Origin: Sporolactobacillus laevolacticus DSM 442
GTDB taxonomy: Bacteria > Bacillota > Bacilli > Bacillales > Sporolactobacillaceae
Assembly (NCBI RefSeq): GCF_000497245.1
Contig: NZ_AWTC01000016.1
Location: 1-62,239 of the forward strand
DNA: 62,239 nt
Direction: 5' to 3'
Shown piece after piece: positions 40,311-48,699 of this stretch. The position numbers and the translations under genes are program-made. The notes under the pieces are model-generated. The model was given only the letters and a program-made list of their open reading frames with translations. It was not told where the DNA came from and searched no databases. Each line of letters starts with the position of its first letter. Positions within the stretch are counted from its first letter, which is position 1.

Positions 40311-41393
40311 TTATAAACTAAGATAATCCTTCTCAAAGTCTTTCAGTGACGAATAATTTTTTATTGGTTTATGTACTTTAACATATTCGTTAGCGTACAC
40401 ATCCATCATTCGATCAAAAGCTTCTGCAAATTCTTCGAGATTGCAGGGATCGAACGCTTTCATCAAATTAATTGCTGCAGTTCCATATTCCTCATGCATC
40501 TCATTATAAAATTGCTGACAACACATAGCTGTCATTAGTGATAAATGCACATCATTTCTTTTAGCTGCAGAATACACCTTGTTTCTCCAGTTAGAATATA
40601 TTTCTTCGTACGTACCTGTTAAAGCGTCCGCCGTTGGTATCGGCGGCTGATCTTTAAATGACTTACCCACTTCACGATGAAGCTGTCTAACCGATTTGAT
40701 CATGTCGGTTGCAACTGCTTTAATATCCTGTATACTCGGTGCATGAATCAAATCATTGAACTGTCTTTCAAAGTTATCTGGTACTTTCTCCATTTCCATT
40801 ATCTCATGTAAATGCTCTTTAACACCGAATCGGAAATAGCTGTGGTTCAATAAACAGATCACTTGCTTGACACAATCAAGAATGGTTGCAGAATAATATC
40901 TACACTGACTCATTTCATCAGCCAGCATAAGATTAGCATATTCTAGCATGGCTTCTTGCAATTGAGACCCTGCTTTGTCATAGATCTCCAGAGTCAAAGG
41001 TGCTTTCAAAACTGCGAGTGCCTGCTGTTTCAACTTTTCAAAGCGTTCCTTATACTCTGCTGCAGCGCAATAAACAATATCAACATCGATCACATGAGAT
41101 ACAAGTACGTGCTCGTAGGATGCCATCCGTTCTAATTTCTCCCACGGTGAACAATAAATATCATAACCGATATCCTCCATAATAAAGCAGGACGCGATTT
41201 CCCAAGCCTTTTCATCATTGATGACAATCAGCAAATCAAGATCTGATTTTTCATAAAATTGCCCTGTATAAAATGAACCGCACACGCCAATTAATGCAAC
41301 CGTATCAGGACAATCGCGTTTCACTCGTTCAATGACAATCTCAATAATTTTCCTATTTCTTTCAAATAATTGTTCTTTTATATGATTCTTCAT
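40311..41393 (-). CDS. Nucleotidyltransferase-domain protein
   Basis: 360 aa from the ATG at 41393, after a G-rich ribosome site. Residues 35-60 hold the polymerase-beta-type motif GVCGSFYTGQFYEKSDLDLLIV (GS...G, then DxD), with a third acidic residue in SHVIDVDIVY. The C-terminal 200 residues are helical, as in aminoglycoside nucleotidyltransferases. The substrate could be an antibiotic, a tRNA or a protein. It occupies the place where a second dgkB copy seems to have stood, since a dgkB 5' remnant lies 90 bp upstream and a dgkB-type terminator lies downstream. Confidence 0.75.
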   Translation of the reverse strand: MKNHIKEQLFERNRKIIEIVIERVKRDCPDTVALIGVCGSFYTGQFYEKSDLDLLIVINDEKAWEIASCFIMEDIGYDIYCSPWEKLERMASYEHVLVSHVIDVDIVYCAAAEYKERFEKLKQQALAVLKAPLTLEIYDKAGSQLQEAMLEYANLMLADEMSQCRYYSATILDCVKQVICLLNHSYFRFGVKEHLHEIMEMEKVPDNFERQFNDLIHAPSIQDIKAVATDMIKSVRQLHREVGKSFKDQPPIPTADALTGTYEEIYSNWRNKVYSAAKRNDVHLSLMTAMCCQQFYNEMHEEYGTAAINLMKAFDPCNLEEFAEAFDRMMDVYANEYVKVHKPIKNYSSLKDFEKDYLSL

Positions 41394-41479
41394 CTTCAAT
41401 TCCCCCCATCACCATTATATCTCTACTACTTTTACACTCGTCCAATACATGCGTCACAACAAAAAATTACTTTTTCCCA

Positions 41480-41563
41480 AGACAATCCAGAATGTAGGCG
41501 ATATTTTTCTTCGCCAGATTGCGTCCTGACGTTATATTATAAATTAATCTTGCCTTCCTTTGG
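41480..41563 (-). pseudogene. 5' remnant of a second dgkB gene
   Basis: About 84 bp closely match the first codons of dgkB at 49556-49638. Read on the minus strand it gives KARLIYNITSGRNLAKKNIA and YILD; dgkB has KARLIYNPTSGRELAKRNIA. Several differences are synonymous, so the copy diverged as a coding gene before being lost. Its start codon is destroyed and nothing downstream remains. Confidence 0.75.
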
Positions 41564-41636
41564 AAAAAAAGCAGAAGTGTTCATTTTTACTTGACGGCTA
41601 CAACGTTTTTAATTGCATACTCCAAAGCCAAATTGA

Positions 41637-42176
41637 TTACCTCGTTCCTTGAGCGATAGCTTTCGTTTCATGAACTGTACCATACGGATGCTCAGGTGGG
41701 GCATAGACAACGTAAACTTTAAGGGGGCGATTACCTGTATTGGTTAAATTGTGCCATTTTCCTGCAGGTATCATAATTGCATAGTCATCGTACGCCATAA
41801 CTTGAAAATCTAAGTTATCTCTGCTATCACCCATTTGAACAAGCCCCTGACCTTCTTCAATCCGTATGAACTGGTCAGTTGTTGGATGGACTTCCAAACC
41901 TATGTCTTCACCAACATTAATACTCATCAAAGTTACTTGAAAATATTTACCTGTCCATAAAGCGGTGCGGTAATTGTTGTTTTGTTTGGTTGCTTGGTCA
42001 ATATTCACTACGAATGGTCTTGTTCCATAATCTTGTAATAGGATGTTTCCATATGGATTATAGTTGTGGTTGTTCCAGTCGTAATAGTGGGGATTCCAAT
42101 CATAATTCCAGTTATTATTCCAGTGGCATTGCATTGGATTATGCAATTGATGGTGATGGCATGAATTAGGGTACAT
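41637..42176 (-). CDS. Cupin-domain protein with His/Asn/Trp/Tyr-rich N-terminus
   Basis: About 179 aa from the ATG at 42176 (GAGAGG nine bases upstream; a nearer ATG at 42182 is possible). Residues 1-45 are a low-complexity stretch rich in His, Asn, Tyr and Trp, such as YPNSCHHHQLHNPMQCHW and NYDWNPHYYDWNNHNYNP. The rest is a single cupin: VGEDIGLEVHPTTDQFIRIEEGQG and MIPAGKWHNLTNTGN, with metal-ligand His residues. The make-up is reminiscent of Bacillus spore-coat-associated cupins. Location and function are inferred. Confidence 0.7.
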   Translation of the reverse strand: MYPNSCHHHQLHNPMQCHWNNNWNYDWNPHYYDWNNHNYNPYGNILLQDYGTRPFVVNIDQATKQNNNYRTALWTGKYFQVTLMSINVGEDIGLEVHPTTDQFIRIEEGQGLVQMGDSRDNLDFQVMAYDDYAIMIPAGKWHNLTNTGNRPLKVYVVYAPPEHPYGTVHETKAIAQGTR

Positions 42177-42384
42177 ACACATGTTCCTCTCAGTGATTTT
42201 CTTATTGACCATTTATCCTATGCAACTACCTAGTTACAGGTAAGCAAAATGGGTGAAAGTCCACTTGAACCTACACATGAGACAATTCGGACAGCCTTGA
42301 GACCGCTTTTGCTATTAAAAGAACCACCATCTCCGTAGAAAGAAGAGAAGAGGGATAGAAGTGTTTATTAAATGAATTTCGTCT

Positions 42385-42430
42385 CCATAAAAAATAAAAT
42401 AGCCGGACAGATCCTGGCTTTCCCTGTCCG
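42385..42430 (-). terminator. Terminator of the CoA-disulfide reductase gene
   Basis: CGGACAG (42404-42410) pairs with CTGTCCG (42424-42430). On the minus strand it runs into TATTTTATTTTTTATGG. It lies about 75 bp after the reductase stop. The remaining sequence back to 42213 shows no supported gene. Confidence 0.75.
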
Positions 42431-42502
42431 ACAACCCATAATTTTGTCCTTCACTTTCATAACACTAATTCAATCGAACTGATCGTTAACCTTTTGTATT
42501 GG

Positions 42503-44149
42503 TTACTTTACTATTTCTGGAAAAACGCTACTGTACAGTTTATAGCCTCCATCCAGATTCTTTACCGAATAACCGTTCTGAGCAAGAATACGCGCCGCAA
42601 GATAGCCGCGAAGACCCACCTGACACGTCACAATCAGATCGCGATTTTTCGGAATCTCACTTAACCGCTCACGAAGATCGTCTAAAGGGATATTCACAGC
42701 CCCTTGGATAGTTCCGTTCCCATATTCCTGTTCTGTCCGAACATCAATAAGCATTTCGCCTTGTTGTACCAGTTGATCGACTTCGTTCCACTGAACATTC
42801 TGCACATTGCCGTCCAACAGATTTTCTGAAGCATAGCCGATCAAATTAACCGGAGCCTTGGCCGAGTTAAATGGCGGAGCGTAGGCAAGTTCAAGTTCGG
42901 TCAGATCATTGACAGTCATTTGTCCATGAATCGCTGTGGCAAGTACATCAATGGTCTTATCAACTCCCTTCTTGCCAACCGCCTGAGCACCTAGCACCTT
43001 CCCAGATTCAGGGTCAAAGAGCAGTTTGAGTGTCATCTGTGCACTACCTGGATAATAGGACGCATGATCCGGCGGACTCGTGTGCAGTGCCTCGTAAGGG
43101 ATATTGAATCGCTGCAATAGTTTCTCACTCAATCCAGTGACAGCCGCAGACAAATCAAAGGCTTTCACTATTGATGTACCCAGAGTTCCCTTGTAACTGC
43201 GTTTCATTCCGCTAAGAATATCGGCAACCATGCGTCCTTGGCGATTTGCCGGAGAAGCGAGCGGAATGACCGCTGGTCGACCACCGACAGTTTGAGCAAC
43301 CTCTATTGCATCTCCAATGGCATAGATGTTTGAATCGCTGGTCTGCAGATGATCATTCACTGATATACTTCGGCGTATGCCAAGCGCTAAGCCTGCTTGC
43401 TCAGCTAAGGATGATTCTGGAACAACACCGACCGACAAAAGGGTCAAATCTGTCTTTTTGCGCATGCCATCATCGAGAACCAGAATCGCTCCATTTTCAT
43501 CGAAGCCAGTGACGGTTTTCCCTTTAAGCACTTCAATGCCGTGCTTTTTCAGTTCTGCTTCTACCACAATAGCCATTTCTGGATCAAGTGGAGGAAGGAC
43601 TTGGTGCTCTCGTTCAACGATCGTCACTTTAAGTCCGTGTTCCGCCAGATTCTCGGCCATTTCAATGCCGATAAAGCCGGCACCGATGATTACCGCGTGA
43701 TCCACTTTATGCTGCTGCAGGTACTGAACAATGTGTTCAGCATCCGGAACATCGCGCAGCGTGAACAAATGATCGGCTTGGTCGATCCCTTCAATTGGCG
43801 GTCGCATCGGACGCGCTCCTGTTGAGAGAATCAGTACGTCGTAGGTCTCTTCATAAGATTTTCCATTATGATCAATGAGCACCTTCTTTTGTTCTCGATC
43901 AATACGGGTGACTTCGCTTTTCGTCCGCACATCCAGACGAAAACGCTGATACAGCTTTTCTGCCGTCTGCACAAGCAGCTTCGACCGTTCTTTAATCACA
44001 CCACCAATAAAATAAGGAAGCCCGCAATTGGCAAAAGAAACATAAGGACCGCGTTCCAAGACAATAATTTCTGCCTCTTCATTCAACCGGCGAAGCCGCG
44101 TTGCTGCCGACATACCGCCGGCCACCCCTCCAATAATTACATATTTCAT
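42503..44149 (-). CDS. cdr: CoA-disulfide reductase with C-terminal rhodanese domain
   Basis: 548 aa. FAD loop IIGGVAGGMSAATRLRRL, active-site Cys42 in SFANCGLPYF, NAD loop IIGAGFIGIEMAENL, and FAD site YAIGDAIEV. The rhodanese domain at about 455-548 has LIDVRTEQEYGNGTIQGAVN and the catalytic Cys in TCQVGLRGYLAARI. The enzyme should reduce CoA disulfide or CoA persulfide with NADPH and handle sulfane sulfur. It is third gene of an operon with two rhodaneses (13 bp gap) under the operator at 44520. Confidence 0.9.
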   Translation of the reverse strand: MKYVIIGGVAGGMSAATRLRRLNEEAEIIVLERGPYVSFANCGLPYFIGGVIKERSKLLVQTAEKLYQRFRLDVRTKSEVTRIDREQKKVLIDHNGKSYEETYDVLILSTGARPMRPPIEGIDQADHLFTLRDVPDAEHIVQYLQQHKVDHAVIIGAGFIGIEMAENLAEHGLKVTIVEREHQVLPPLDPEMAIVVEAELKKHGIEVLKGKTVTGFDENGAILVLDDGMRKKTDLTLLSVGVVPESSLAEQAGLALGIRRSISVNDHLQTSDSNIYAIGDAIEVAQTVGGRPAVIPLASPANRQGRMVADILSGMKRSYKGTLGTSIVKAFDLSAAVTGLSEKLLQRFNIPYEALHTSPPDHASYYPGSAQMTLKLLFDPESGKVLGAQAVGKKGVDKTIDVLATAIHGQMTVNDLTELELAYAPPFNSAKAPVNLIGYASENLLDGNVQNVQWNEVDQLVQQGEMLIDVRTEQEYGNGTIQGAVNIPLDDLRERLSEIPKNRDLIVTCQVGLRGYLAARILAQNGYSVKNLDGGYKLYSSVFPEIVK

Positions 44150-44162
44150 TGAGTTTCCCTCC

Positions 44163-44465
44163 TTAAAATTCGATCGGTCCGTGCCAGTTCATCATCCCGC
44201 CAACCATATTCTTCACCTTAAATCCACTTGCGGATAAGATGGCAGAAGCCACACCGCTTCTGCTTCCAGAATGACAAACAATAATGTGCTCTTGATTTTT
44301 GTTGATTTCATCAAGACGATTCTGGATTTTATTAACCGAAATATTCTTGGCACCAGGAATATGCCCCTCAGCAAATTCAAAAGGTTCGCGAACGTCAATA
44401 ATACTTACAGGCGCATGACTGCGTATCCGTTGCTCGACCTCTTCGGGTGTCCACTCTTCATACAT
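44163..44465 (-). CDS. Single-domain rhodanese (sulfurtransferase)
   Basis: 100 aa. SIIDVREPFEFAEGHIPGAKN and the active-site loop VCHSGSRSGVAS contain the catalytic Cys. It moves sulfane sulfur between thiols (persulfide intermediates). Strong AGGAGG. A CstR-type operator lies 55 bp upstream and the reductase follows 13 bp downstream. Confidence 0.9.
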   Translation of the reverse strand: MYEEWTPEEVEQRIRSHAPVSIIDVREPFEFAEGHIPGAKNISVNKIQNRLDEINKNQEHIIVCHSGSRSGVASAILSASGFKVKNMVGGMMNWHGPIEF

Positions 44466-44519
44466 GCTGTTTTCCTCCTTGGAACAACTTTTTATTTTTT
44501 ATCAAAAACTGCGCATCTA

Positions 44520-44537
44520 TATACCCATATGGGTATA
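44520..44537. promoter_or_regulatory. CstR operator 1
   Basis: TATACCCATATGGGTATA, a perfect 18-bp palindrome between the two rhodanese genes. It belongs to a set of four (also 45201, 47869, 48340) with the form TATACC(C) N4-6 (G)GGTATA typical of CsoR/CstR repressors. Confidence 0.85.
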
Positions 44538-44554
44538 TTTTTTCCCATAAAAAA

Positions 44555-44875
44555 TTAAAACCAGCGATTCATTCCGCCACGCACATTAGTCACTTTTTCA
44601 TAACCTGCTTTTTTCAAAAGCTTACAGGCCACCGAGCTTCTCATACCGCTTTGACAAATGACAACCACTTCTTTTTCTTTCGGAATCTTATTGAGATGAT
44701 TGCTCAGGGTTTGCAGTGGAATATTGACAAAACCCGGAATTGACCGACCGCTGAATTCTGCTTTTGTACGTACGTCAAGAAAATAGTTACCCTTTTTACT
44801 CGGCAGATAGACTTCCTTTAGCTCTGAAGTGCTTATCTTCTTAATTTTGGGTTTGCAAAAGAACATGCATCTCAT
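44555..44875 (-). CDS. Single-domain rhodanese (second)
   Basis: 106 aa, with a short basic N-terminus containing two Cys (MRCMFFCKPKIKK) and then a rhodanese fold: YFLDVRTKAEFSGRSIPGFVN and the catalytic loop VICQSGMRSSVACKLL. AGGAGG before the ATG. It lies 47 bp downstream of cstR, so it is likely co-transcribed with the repressor. The Cys-rich N-terminus is not part of the domain and might bind metal. Confidence 0.9.
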   Translation of the reverse strand: MRCMFFCKPKIKKISTSELKEVYLPSKKGNYFLDVRTKAEFSGRSIPGFVNIPLQTLSNHLNKIPKEKEVVVICQSGMRSSVACKLLKKAGYEKVTNVRGGMNRWF

Positions 44876-44922
44876 GATTGATTTCCTCCTTACGCCGTTG
44901 GACTCACTTCATCTTGATCCCT

Positions 44923-45186
44923 TTAACGGCTTTTCACCAGCATTTGAACCGCTTCGTTTATGATTGATTCAGCTGACCCTTCACCGTTTTCAATCTGTTG
45001 CCGCAAGCAACTCTCGAGATTCTTTCCAATAACCAAACCTAGTGCACGGTCCATTGCCGACCGTGCAGCCGTCATCTGGGTGACCACGCTGCGGCAGTCT
45101 TCTCCCTGTTCCATCATGTGAATAATTCCGCGGATTTGCCCATCAATCCGTTTCAATCGATTGGTCATTTGCGATGTATACTCCAT
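44923..45186 (-). CDS. cstR: Persulfide-sensing repressor CstR (CsoR family)
   Basis: 87 aa. The all-helical CsoR fold is clear: TNRLKRIDGQIRGIIHMMEQ, then CRSVVTQMTAARSAMDRALG. The Cys residues fall at positions 31 and 60, as in CstR of Staphylococcus aureus. The CsoR copper-ligand His is replaced by Asn in GKNLESC, which argues for persulfide rather than Cu(I) sensing. Every neighbour handles sulfane sulfur, and the promoter overlaps an operator of the matching type. Persulfides should cross-link Cys31 and Cys60 and release DNA. Confidence 0.9.
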   Translation of the reverse strand: MEYTSQMTNRLKRIDGQIRGIIHMMEQGEDCRSVVTQMTAARSAMDRALGLVIGKNLESCLRQQIENGEGSAESIINEAVQMLVKSR

Positions 45187-45200
45187 AAGCGGCCTCCTTT

Positions 45201-45244
45201 TATACCGATACAGGTATATTATTCAACTTATTTTTTGAAGTCAA
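45201..45244 (-). promoter_or_regulatory. cstR promoter and CstR operator 2
   Basis: On the minus strand TTGACT (45244-45239), 17 bp, TAATAT (45221-45216). The operator TATACCGATACAGGTATA (45201-45218, plus reading) overlaps the -10, giving tight autorepression. Confidence 0.8.
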
Positions 45245-45341
45245 GCAAATAGGAACAGTCCCGCAGTAGTTTCGCACCTACGCGCTTAATCTATAACCTA
45301 CCCTTATCAAGAGGGGGGGCTTATTCAATGTTTTGATCTGA

Positions 45342-47810
45342 TTAAATAAATAGATTCACATTTGATTTTGCTGCTTCGCCTAAATAGCTGGCCACACCGC
45401 CGAATTCAACACCATCGATAATTTCTTCACGTGCAACGCCCATGAGATCCATACTCATCGTGCAGGCAACCATTTTCACGCCAAGCTGTTTTGCACGCTC
45501 GATCATAACAGCAAGACTGTCAACATTCTTGTCAGCCATGACCTTTTTTATCATTTTCGGCCCTATGCCACCCATATTCATCCGTGAGAGCGGCAGATGA
45601 TCCGCGCTCTTCGGCAGCATCATACTGAACAGTTTGTCGGTTCCCGACTTGCTAATTTTTGTATTGGCATGCCTCTTAATAATATTTAGCCCCCAGAAGG
45701 TGAAGAAAAGCGTGACTGGCTTGCCCATCGCAGCCGATCCAGTCGCAATAATAAACGTTGCGATTGCTTTATCCAAATCGCCGTCAAAAACCACCATCGT
45801 CGTTGCACCGCCAGATTCTGGGGAAGCTTGCAACGCATGAGCAGCATCGTCATGGCTAGCCTTAACTCCCTTCACCAGCGTCGCAACCACCTTATTGCCG
45901 ACAATATCATTCGTCAGCAATTGATTACCTGTCGCATTTGCCCAAGCAACAATATCCTTGTGAAAACCAAAATCAGAGGCCTGCACTTGCAGGACGTCTC
46001 CTTTATTCATCTTCTCCATGGATTGCTTGACCTTGAGAATAGGACCTGGGCACTGCAGCCCGCAAGCATCTACTTCAATTTTTGTACATTGCGATGCTTG
46101 CTGCGTAGTTGTTGAAGCCGACTCACTTTGGGCTGCCAGATGGGGCTGCGTTTTCATCTGACCCGTCTCATACTTTGCTTGTTCATAAGTTTTTAAACCG
46201 CCGTCAAGATTATAGACTTCAAAACCATTTAGTGCCAAAATGCGCGCGGCATTATAACCACGAAGTCCTACAGAGCAATAAACGTAAATCGGCTGTTCCT
46301 TGGGAAGCTCCGCCATCCGCCCTCTTAGTTCGCCTCGTGGAATATGATGACTGCCAGGAAGTTTTCCGGCAGCAAGCTCGAAGGATTCGCGAACATCCAA
46401 GAAATACGCCTGTTTCTCAATCAGTGCATCGACCTCATGCCATTCAATCGTCTTCACTAATCCTTGCCGCTGATCCGCAGCGATATAACCAGCATAGTTG
46501 ATCGGATCTTTTGCCGATGCATACGGCGGCGCATACGCTACTTCAATCAACTGAAGATCCTCAACCGATCCGTTTAAACGCATCACTGCTGAAATCATGT
46601 CAATGCGTTTGTCCACGCCTTCCGTACCAATGGCTTGCGCACTGAGAATTTTCCCATGTTCATCATAGATCACTTTCAATTCAATCGGTGCTGCGCCGGG
46701 ATAATAGCCGGCATGGGAATTGGGATGTAAATGAACTACCTGATAGTCAATGCCTGTCTGATTCAAAAGGCGTTCATTTTTCCCTGTGGTTGCCACGGTG
46801 AGCGCAAAAACCTTAGCCACAGCTGTTCCCTGCACAGGCGGATTCTTCGCATCTAATCCGTTTAGATAGTCTGCGAGAAACCGTCCTTGCCTATTTGCCG
46901 GGCCAGCAAGTGGAATTAACGTTGGTGTGCCAGTGATAAAATCTTTAACTTCGATCACATCGCCAATCGCAAAAATATCCGGAACACTTGTTTCAAAGTG
47001 CTCGTTAACAACAATCGCACCTTTAATGCCCGTCTTCACACCAGCTTTTTGCGCCAATGTACTGTCGGGTAAGACACCGATCGCCATCACGGTCAGGTCG
47101 GTGTCTATTTCTTTGCCGCTGCTAAGCACTACCGTATGCCCGTTGTCGGAAAAACGCGCTACACCATCATTTAAAATGAGTTGAACACCATGAAGTTCAA
47201 TTTGCTCATGAACAAATTGCGCCATTTCAAAGTCAAGCGGAGCCATCACTTGCGGACTCGCTTCAACCAGTGTGACCTCCAAGCCGAGATCGGCAAGGTT
47301 TTCAGTCATTTCCAGCCCAATAAAGCCGCCACCGATCACCGCAGCTTTGTGCACTGTATGAGCATCGATATAATTTTTTATACGTTCAACATCCGGTATA
47401 TTCCGTACGGAAAAGACATTATCTGCGTGATCAAGTCCCTGGATCTTAGGGACAATCGGTTTTGCGCCAGTAGAAAGGATTAAACGGTCGTAATGATCCG
47501 TTGCCTCTTCCCCGTTCAACACATTTTTTACCGTAATGACGTGTTTTTCCGGATCTACATCAACCACTTCTGTGTTGTTGTGCACCTCAATATTGAATTC
47601 CTTGACCATGTTCTCAACCGATTCGACAAGCAGCGCGTCTTTTTCACGGATGGTACCGCCGACATAATACGGCAGCCCGCAATTAGCAAAAGAAATGTAA
47701 GTACCTTTTTCATACATGACAATTTCATTTTCTTCACTTAATCGCCTGAGCCGTGTCGCTACACTTGCACCGCCGGCAACGCCGCCAACAATAATGATTC
47801 GCTGTTTCAC
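45342..47810 (-). CDS. CoADR-rhodanese-TusA-DsrE multidomain sulfur-transfer enzyme
   Basis: 822 aa from a GTG start after GGAGGG. Order of domains: FAD/NAD disulfide reductase (1-about 450, VGGVAGGASVATRLRRL, Cys44 in SFANCGLPYY, GGGFIGLEMTENLADLG). Next a rhodanese (about 460-555, Cys in VYCSVGLRGYNAARI). Then a TusA/SirA domain (about 578-645, DACGLQCPGPILKVKQSM), and last a DsrE/F-like domain (about 655-822, MVVFDGDLDKAIATFIIATG, Cys in VACTMSMDLMG). A sulfane sulfur could be relayed from reductase or rhodanese to TusA and DsrE thiols within one chain. It is transcribed under operator 3. Confidence 0.9.
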   Translation of the reverse strand: MKQRIIIVGGVAGGASVATRLRRLSEENEIVMYEKGTYISFANCGLPYYVGGTIREKDALLVESVENMVKEFNIEVHNNTEVVDVDPEKHVITVKNVLNGEEATDHYDRLILSTGAKPIVPKIQGLDHADNVFSVRNIPDVERIKNYIDAHTVHKAAVIGGGFIGLEMTENLADLGLEVTLVEASPQVMAPLDFEMAQFVHEQIELHGVQLILNDGVARFSDNGHTVVLSSGKEIDTDLTVMAIGVLPDSTLAQKAGVKTGIKGAIVVNEHFETSVPDIFAIGDVIEVKDFITGTPTLIPLAGPANRQGRFLADYLNGLDAKNPPVQGTAVAKVFALTVATTGKNERLLNQTGIDYQVVHLHPNSHAGYYPGAAPIELKVIYDEHGKILSAQAIGTEGVDKRIDMISAVMRLNGSVEDLQLIEVAYAPPYASAKDPINYAGYIAADQRQGLVKTIEWHEVDALIEKQAYFLDVRESFELAAGKLPGSHHIPRGELRGRMAELPKEQPIYVYCSVGLRGYNAARILALNGFEVYNLDGGLKTYEQAKYETGQMKTQPHLAAQSESASTTTQQASQCTKIEVDACGLQCPGPILKVKQSMEKMNKGDVLQVQASDFGFHKDIVAWANATGNQLLTNDIVGNKVVATLVKGVKASHDDAAHALQASPESGGATTMVVFDGDLDKAIATFIIATGSAAMGKPVTLFFTFWGLNIIKRHANTKISKSGTDKLFSMMLPKSADHLPLSRMNMGGIGPKMIKKVMADKNVDSLAVMIERAKQLGVKMVACTMSMDLMGVAREEIIDGVEFGGVASYLGEAAKSNVNLFI

Positions 47811-47868
47811 AATGAGCCCTCCTGGTGCATGTATTCATGGCGATGAATTCGCCAATGTTCAGCCTTAT

Positions 47869-47886
47869 TATACCCTATGGGGTATA
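47869..47886. promoter_or_regulatory. CstR operator 3
   Basis: TATACCCTATGGGGTATA; on the minus strand it lies between TTGTAA and a TATAAT (18-bp spacing), about 60 bp before the multidomain enzyme start. Confidence 0.8.
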
Positions 47887-47989
47887 TAGTTTACAATCTT
47901 TTCTCAATACCCAAAAAATGAGAAGGGGGTTTCCTGTTCTCTTTTTGGTCAATTATTGATTTCTTCAACCTATTGCTGGTCAAGCAAGA

Positions 47990-48223
47990 TTATGCATGAA
48001 CAAAACTCATGATTCGATTAGGATCAAATCCGAGTACCCATTGACCATTAACATTTGTTTGTGGCACACCCATTTGTCCGGTTGTTTCCACAAGACGTTG
48101 ACCAGCAACTGGATCTTGTTGCACATTGACTTCTTTAAATGGCAATCCTTGTTTTTCAAGAAAATTCTTCACCATATGGCAATAAGGACAAGTATTGGTC
48201 GTGTACACAGTAATTTCATTCAT
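47990..48223 (-). CDS. Glutaredoxin-like protein
   Basis: 77 aa. The thioredoxin-fold active site is TTNTCPYCHMVK with Cys12 and Cys15, followed by the cis-Pro element MGVPQTNVNG and GFDPNRI. Size fits NrdH/YruB-type glutaredoxins. Under CstR control it probably reduces persulfidated or mixed-disulfide proteins. AAGGAG before the ATG; operator 4 lies about 120 bp upstream. Confidence 0.88.
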   Translation of the reverse strand: MNEITVYTTNTCPYCHMVKNFLEKQGLPFKEVNVQQDPVAGQRLVETTGQMGVPQTNVNGQWVLGFDPNRIMSFVHA

Positions 48224-48339
48224 CGCTAATAACTCCTTTAAAATGTTTTTTCAATCTTAAAGTCAAAAGTTTAATTGCTTATCACTAGCGAGCCGATATC
48301 CTCAAAACCTAACATGAGATTCCGACTACAATTGCAGTA

Positions 48340-48357
48340 TATACCCATACGGGTATT
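48340..48357. promoter_or_regulatory. CstR operator 4
   Basis: TATACCCATACGGGTATT, one mismatch from a perfect palindrome; on the minus strand it overlaps a TATACT -10 for the glutaredoxin gene. Confidence 0.75.
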
Positions 48358-48499
48358 CAGGGAACTATTTTGCTCATAAATTTTCTTCATCCTTATTAAT
48401 CACATACACGTCACGGCGGAGTGCGGAGAAGTGATCATTTTTACGTTGACGTTTTGTTTGGTTTGCCTGCATGTGCTTTATACGGATGGCACAGGGTTT

Positions 48500-48583
48500 A
48501 TCGGTCTGTTTTTTGTTTTTATCGGTCGCTTCGAAAAAAATATCGATCTGTTTCGCAGATTTATCGGTCTTATCGTAAAATCC
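48500..48583. repeat. 21-bp periodic array 2 (four units)
   Basis: Cores at 48500, 48521, 48542 and 48563 (ATCGGTCT, ATCGGTCG, ATCGATCT, ATCGGTCT), exactly 21 bp apart. From about 48452 to 48600 the sequence is closely related to the array 1 region, including the TTTGGTTTGCCTGC flank. The 48224-48699 gap otherwise holds operator 4 and the hairpin at 48653. Confidence 0.9.
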
Positions 48584-48652
48584 ACGTACAGAGTTGGTTC
48601 ATCTCTTTGTAAAAGAGCAATAAATTACACAAATCGCTTGCACACGCATGCG

Positions 48653-48692
48653 AAAGTGCCATGAACCCCATTGAGTTCATGGCACTTTTTTC
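48653..48692 (+). terminator. Terminator-like hairpin after dgkB, locus 2
   Basis: AAAGTGCCATGAA (48653-48665) pairs with TTCATGGCACTTT (48676-48688). Six T follow on the plus strand; on the minus (dgkB) strand only TTTCGC follows. Homologous to 40225-40263 with a compensatory C-G for T-A change in the stem. Confidence 0.85.
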
Positions 48693-48699
48693 AGCCTGT

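Noticed and set aside
42240-42370. GGTGAAAGTCCACTT and following bases resemble the 5' part of a group II intron
   Set aside because: Similarity is to a short, common motif. No reverse transcriptase, domain V hairpin or intron end is present, so I do not call an intron.
44923-45186. Copper sensor CsoR
   Set aside because: The His ligand before the second Cys is Asn here and every neighbour is a sulfur-transfer gene; no copA or copZ is nearby.
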